A stretch of DNA of 8,544 nucleotides, from assembly GCA_937871355.1 (NCBI GenBank), contig CALMPX010000097.1, positions 1-8,544 of the forward strand, written 5' to 3'. Of this stretch, positions 5,897-8,544 are shown in pieces; positions within the stretch are counted from its first letter, which is position 1; each line of letters starts with the position of its first letter. The notes under the pieces are model-generated. The model ran no database searches and had not been told where the DNA came from. It saw nothing but the letters and a program-made list of their open reading frames with translations. A program made the position numbers and the translations under genes. The stretch is from an uncultured Bdellovibrio sp. GTDB lineage: Bacteria > Bdellovibrionota > Bdellovibrionia > Bdellovibrionales > Bdellovibrionaceae.

Positions 5897-7135
5897 AGTA
5901 AATACCAAAGTGTTCGTGGCACAAGGGATCTATTGCCGGAATTAAAGAATAGATTTCGCTAGATCGAAGATACCGCGTTTAAATGCGCTCAAAACTACGG
6001 TTTCAAAGAAATCGAGACCCCGATTTTTGAATTCTCTGATGTTTTTCACCGCTCTTTAGGGGAAACCTCCGATGCGGTCAGCAAAGAAACCTATACTTTC
6101 ACCGACCGCGGCGGAGAAAGTATTACGCTTCGTCCAGAAGGAACCGCTGGTGTCGTACGCGCCTTTATCAGCGAAGGTTTAGCTCAACATAATCCCAATA
6201 AACTTTATTACTACGGTCCCATGTTTAGATACGAGCGTCCGCAAAAAGGACGTTACCGCCAATTTTATCAAGTCGGTGTCGAGGTCTTGGGAATGGAAAA
6301 TCCATTAACGGACGTGGAAGTTCTCGATTTAGCTTATACTTTTTTGAAAAAAATAAATTTGCATGATCGCGCCGTTCTTGAAATCAATACCTTGGGTGAT
6401 CAAGAATCTCGTGAAAGTTATCGCACCGCTTTGGTGTCGTACTTAACTCCGCTAAAAGATCAGCTTTCCGAAGATTCGCAAAAGCGTTTAGAGAAAAACC
6501 CGATGCGCATCTTAGATAGTAAAGATGAAAACGATAAAAAACTGGTGGCTGGTGCACCGAAGATGGCCGATCATTTAACACCGACAGCGAAAGAATTTTT
6601 TGCCGGCGTGCTGGCGGGTTTAGACGCTTTAAAAATACCTTATCAAGTGAATCCTAAACTCGTTCGTGGATTAGATTACTACTGTCATACCGTTTTTGAA
6701 TTCGTCACCACCGAATTAGGTGCTCAAGGGGCGATTTTAGCCGGTGGTCGTTACGATGGTTTATCAGAAACTTTGGGTGGACCTAAAACACCAGGAGTCG
6801 GCTGGGCCAGTGGCGTTGATCGACTTTCTGATTTAACGATTGTAGCGGGGACTGCGGTGCCTGTGGCGACGAAACCGATCGCGATCATTGCCTTGGGTGA
6901 TGCGGCCATGATGAAAGCGATGCAGTTGGCTTCCGATTTACGTCGTCAAAATAAATCCTGCGAAGTTTTAATGACTGGTAACTTTAAAAAGAAATTTGAA
7001 AAAGCCAATAAAATGGGTGTGGACAATGCCATTTTGATTTTCGAACAAGAAGACAAATCGATGGAATTTAAAATCAAAGATTTTAAAACCGGCGAAGAAA
7101 AAGTTGTTTCGGAAGCAGAGATTTTGAGTCTTTGA
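5894..7135 (+). pseudogene. hisS: Histidine--tRNA ligase interrupted by an in-frame amber codon
   Basis: HisRS charges tRNA-His with histidine in the cytoplasm. From ATG 5894 the frame has 413 codons plus TGA, the normal family length. It begins MSKYQSVRGTRDLLPE and carries all hallmarks: motif 1 region FKEIETPIFE (37-46), TLRPEGTAG (78-86), motif 2 GPMFRYERPQKGRYRQF (108-124), HisA LVRGLDYY (256-263, catalytic R258), HisB AGGRYDGL (283-290), motif 3 GVGWASGVDRL (301-311) and a C-terminal anticodon-binding domain (about 329-413). Codon 23 is TAG (5960-5962), in NRFR*IEDTA, within the otherwise conserved first helix. There is no in-frame ATG, GTG or TTG between it and ATG 6221 (codon 110); a protein from there would have 304 residues and lack motif 1 and TLRPEGT. 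No second lesion or loss of conservation is visible, so the change is recent, is a sequence error, or is tolerated by suppression. It is not HisZ, because HisA and the anticodon domain are present. No Shine-Dalgarno is seen at the ATG. Confidence 0.93.
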
Positions 7136-7207
7136 TATTTTTTTTCGAGGGACTTGTTCGAATCTTGAACCAATTCCTAAAAAAACGTTAAAATTAGGAT
7201 TAGAATG

Positions 7208-7236
7208 AGGAAAACACGAAGGTGTCTTCCTTTTTT
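7208..7236 (+). terminator. Intrinsic terminator after hisS
   Basis: AGGAA (7208-7212) and ACAC (7214-7217) pair with TTCCT (7227-7231) and GTGT (7222-7225) around a GAAG loop, with one A-C mismatch. A T-tract follows at 7231-7236. It ends hisS transcription on the plus strand. The opposite strand lacks a U-tract after the hairpin, so it is unlikely to terminate orn, whose stop lies just beside it. Confidence 0.75.
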
Positions 7237-7238
7237 AT

Positions 7239-7823
7239 TTAGAGAGGATGGATTTGCATCTTATCGATGTAAAAACGAAGCTCGCCGATGCTTTCGCGGA
7301 TGTCATCTAAAGCTCTGTGGGAATTTTGTTTCTTGTAGTGAATATCAAACTTATTATTAAAAATAATTTTCCATGAACTGACATCCAGCACGCGGTAATG
7401 AAGGCGTTCGGATAATTGTTTCATGTAGGCATCGATAAACAAACGATCTTGCGCGATGGAATTTCCGGCTAAAATCGGGCGGTCTTGTTTGGATTTTCTC
7501 CAGTCAGGCCAATGGCGCTCAATCATGGATGTCAGTTTATATTCGACCGCCGAGGGCTCCATGCCGAAAGGAACTTTAGCGGTTAAGCCTGAGTTTCCGT
7601 GATGGCTGGTGTTCCAATCATCCATATTATCTAAATAACTTTGCGGTTGTTTAACGATCGTTTCGAAAGATTCATATTCTTTAAAATTCATGTCAGTCAC
7701 GATACACGCCACTTCGATAATGACTTCTTTATTCACATCCAGGCCGGTCATTTCCATGTCCAACCAAAGAAGTTTTTCCGTTTTCGCCGGCTTACCTAAT
7801 GTTTTAATATCTGCGTCTGACAT
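7239..7823 (-). CDS. orn: Oligoribonuclease (DEDDh 3'-5' exonuclease)
   Basis: Orn degrades the shortest RNAs (dinucleotides such as pGpG, and other nanoRNAs) to mononucleotides in the cytoplasm, the last step of mRNA decay and of c-di-GMP breakdown. The 194 residues include the DEDDh set: D22 and E24 in LLWLDMEMTGLD, D126 in GNSIAQDRLFI, H169 and D174 in SHRALDDIRES. Other Orn-specific segments are MDDWNTSHHGNSGL (67-80) and HYRVLDVSSWK (142-152). The N-terminus is about ten residues longer than in E. coli Orn and polar. The ATG at 7823 has only a weak upstream AGATCGG as a ribosome binding site. The gene lies 29 nt after the HMA protein gene on the same strand and is probably co-transcribed from upstream of it. 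No strong terminator is seen for this direction. Confidence 0.96.
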   Translation of the reverse strand: MSDADIKTLGKPAKTEKLLWLDMEMTGLDVNKEVIIEVACIVTDMNFKEYESFETIVKQPQSYLDNMDDWNTSHHGNSGLTAKVPFGMEPSAVEYKLTSMIERHWPDWRKSKQDRPILAGNSIAQDRLFIDAYMKQLSERLHYRVLDVSSWKIIFNNKFDIHYKKQNSHRALDDIRESIGELRFYIDKMQIHPL

Positions 7824-7852
7824 GTGAAAACCGATCTGAATAAAATGAAAAA

Positions 7853-8236
7853 TTATTTTTTAATTTGAGGGTTGATTTCTTTTTTAGTTAATTTGTAATC
7901 GCCCGCGGTCTGAATCGCTTTTTCTACGCCATCTATATCAACCGGCGCATCTTTTTTATATTTGATCACCATGGTGCCGATTTGTTTTTTTGTATCTAAG
8001 TTAGTGATTTCGCAAGATTCAAAATTTGAAGATAACGCTTTATCTTCGCAAACCGATTTAGTGATCATTTTTTTACAACCACCACAGTGCATGCCTTCAA
8101 TCGTCAGTGTTGCTGTTTGGTTATCTGATATCGTTGCTGGTTTTACATCAGCAGGCTTTGTTGTCTTGTCAGAGGCGAAAGTCGAAGTGGTCATAAGTAA
8201 AGTTGCTAAACCAAGGAATGCTAGAGTTTGTTTCAT
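7853..8236 (-). CDS. Periplasmic heavy-metal-associated (HMA) domain protein
   Basis: The 127-residue protein has a Sec signal peptide (MKQTLAFLGLATLLMTTSTFA|S, cleavage after residue 21), a Lys/Pro-rich linker (24-38) and one HMA fold (about 40-117). The metal-binding motif is GMHCGGCKK, with C51 and C54 ready to bind Cu+ or a similar soft metal; the arrangement resembles MerP or a secreted CopZ. Two extra cysteines, C63 and C75, could form a disulfide in the periplasm or extend the metal site; they are not part of the basic HMA motif. An ACGAGGT ribosome binding site lies a few bases before ATG. No metal-transport ATPase or metalloregulator lies next to it; the downstream partner is orn. 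The metal and the receiving protein cannot be told from the window. Confidence 0.9.
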   Translation of the reverse strand: MKQTLAFLGLATLLMTTSTFASDKTTKPADVKPATISDNQTATLTIEGMHCGGCKKMITKSVCEDKALSSNFESCEITNLDTKKQIGTMVIKYKKDAPVDIDGVEKAIQTAGDYKLTKKEINPQIKK

Positions 8237-8335
8237 TTGGACCTCGTATATTGTTAAGGACTAAAGATAACCTGCACCAACAGCCCAGTCAGGTATTTTT
8301 TTTGCTTCAAAATTACGCTGACCCAAAGAAAGTAG

Positions 8336-8363
8336 TTGAATTTATTTCGAATATCCCTATATT
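8336..8363 (+). promoter_or_regulatory. Candidate promoter of tRNA-Asp
   Basis: TTGAAT (8336-8341), a 16-bp spacer and TATATT (8358-8363) form a good sigma70-type pair. Transcription would start near 8370, about 15 bases before the mature tRNA 5' end, as expected for a precursor trimmed by RNase P. The rest of the gap between the HMA gene and the tRNA shows no gene; I could not assign a convincing promoter for the HMA gene on the minus strand. Confidence 0.55.
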
Positions 8364-8384
8364 GGATAGCTCATGAACGACTAC

Positions 8385-8461
8385 GGAGTGGTAGTTAAGT
8401 TGGTTATAACGTCCGCCTGTCACGCGGAAGGCCGCGGGTTCGAGTCCCGTCCGCTCCGCCA
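8385..8461 (+). tRNA. tRNA-Asp (anticodon GTC), CCA encoded
   Basis: A 77-nt cloverleaf folds by eye. The acceptor is GGAGTGG/CCGCTCC (one T-G wobble), with discriminator G73 as usual for tRNA-Asp, and CCA at 8459-8461. The D stem is GTTA/TAAC around AGTTGGTTA. The anticodon stem is TCCGC/GCGGA with loop CTGTCAC, giving GTC. The T arm is GCGGG-TTCGAGT-CCCGT. It decodes GAC and GAT; it is a normal sense tRNA and not a suppressor that could read the hisS amber codon. Confidence 0.97.
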
Positions 8462-8486
8462 ACTTTCTCCCTAAAAAGAGAAGGTT
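8461..8486 (+). other. Hairpin directly after tRNA-Asp
   Basis: AACTTTCTC (8461-8469) pairs with GAGAAGGTT (8478-8486) over nine positions with one wobble, around an eight-base loop. No T-tract follows, so it is not a standard terminator; it could mark the precursor tRNA 3' end for processing. It shares the CCA-terminal A and overlaps an alternative stem, AGGTTG (8482-8487) with CAACCT (8506-8511). Confidence 0.35.
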
Positions 8487-8525
8487 GGTAATAGGCCTGA
8501 AGTGACAACCTGTAGACTGCTGAAG

Positions 8526-8544
8526 CCCCTAAAGAAATTTAGGG
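8526..8544 (+). terminator. Possible terminator hairpin cut by the window edge
   Basis: CCCTAAA (8527-8533) and TTTAGGG (8538-8544) pair perfectly around a GAAA tetraloop; C8526 could pair with the next base outside. Its place about 65 bases after the tRNA suits a transcript terminator, but the diagnostic T-tract would lie beyond the window. Confidence 0.4.

Noticed and set aside
5864..5908. TTG start at 5908 for the DUF3299 protein
   Set aside because: It would overlap hisS by 15 nt and put a polar extension before the hydrophobic segment; ATG 5863 fits the family better.
6221..7135. A shorter functional HisRS starting at ATG 6221
   Set aside because: It would lack motif 1 and TLRPEGT, both needed for dimerisation and ATP/histidine binding, and no ribosome binding site precedes it; the upstream frame is clearly hisS coding sequence.
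5894..7135. HisZ (regulatory paralogue) instead of HisS
   Set aside because: The HisA and HisB motifs with catalytic Arg and the anticodon-binding domain are all present, which HisZ lacks.
7175..7200. Inverted repeat TCCTAA/TTAGGA downstream of hisS
   Set aside because: It has only six pairs, an AT-rich loop and no T-tract; the hairpin at 7208-7236 explains termination better.
7962..8264. Plus-strand ORF over the HMA gene
   Set aside because: It is antisense to a clear HMA protein with signal peptide and CxxC motif; nothing recognisable is encoded.

Overview
The window looks like chromosomal DNA of a Gram-negative bacterium: moderately AT-rich, gene-dense, with several Sec-type signal peptides. 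The content (GreB, oligoribonuclease, a DUF3299 protein, paired secreted YiiX-like cysteine hydrolases, a tRNA with encoded CCA) would suit a Bdellovibrio-like predatory lineage or a neighbouring proteobacterial group. That placement is inference from gene content, not from an alignment. No phage, IS element, integrase or CRISPR array is visible.

Layout. Left end, minus strand: the N-terminal part of peptidyl-tRNA hydrolase (pth), overlapped by 10 nt with an upstream cation diffusion facilitator (CDF) metal transporter that ends right after its sixth membrane segment. A divergent gap follows. Then comes a plus-strand secreted permuted NlpC/P60 (YiiX-like) hydrolase, which meets a minus-strand pair head-on at a long bidirectional terminator palindrome (1602-1641). 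That pair is a 615-aa secreted protein with a second YiiX-like catalytic core, followed by a 408-aa secreted protein of no recognised family. Upstream on the minus strand lies a DUF3299-greB pair. Facing away from it on the plus strand is hisS; the two start codons lie inside one perfect 11-bp inverted repeat. After hisS and its terminator come, on the minus strand, a periplasmic heavy-metal-associated (HMA) protein gene followed by orn. The right end holds a plus-strand tRNA-Asp(GTC) with a recognisable promoter and possible hairpins downstream.

Functionally, most of the window is information processing (pth, greB, hisS, orn, tRNA-Asp), interleaved with envelope or periplasmic proteins (CDF transporter, HMA protein, DUF3299 protein, two cysteine hydrolases and the orphan 408-aa protein).

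The strongest anomaly is in hisS. The reading frame is conserved from ATG at 5894 to TGA at 7135, with every class II and HisRS motif present, but codon 23 (5960-5962) is TAG. No ATG, GTG or TTG occurs in frame between it and codon 110, so a restart would lose motif 1 and the TLRPEGT segment. A sequencing error, a recent nonsense mutation covered by a second hisS, or amber suppression are the options. I do not see a convincing new multi-gene system. The best candidate for an undescribed functional unit is the pair of permuted papain-fold hydrolases around the orphan 408-aa secreted protein.
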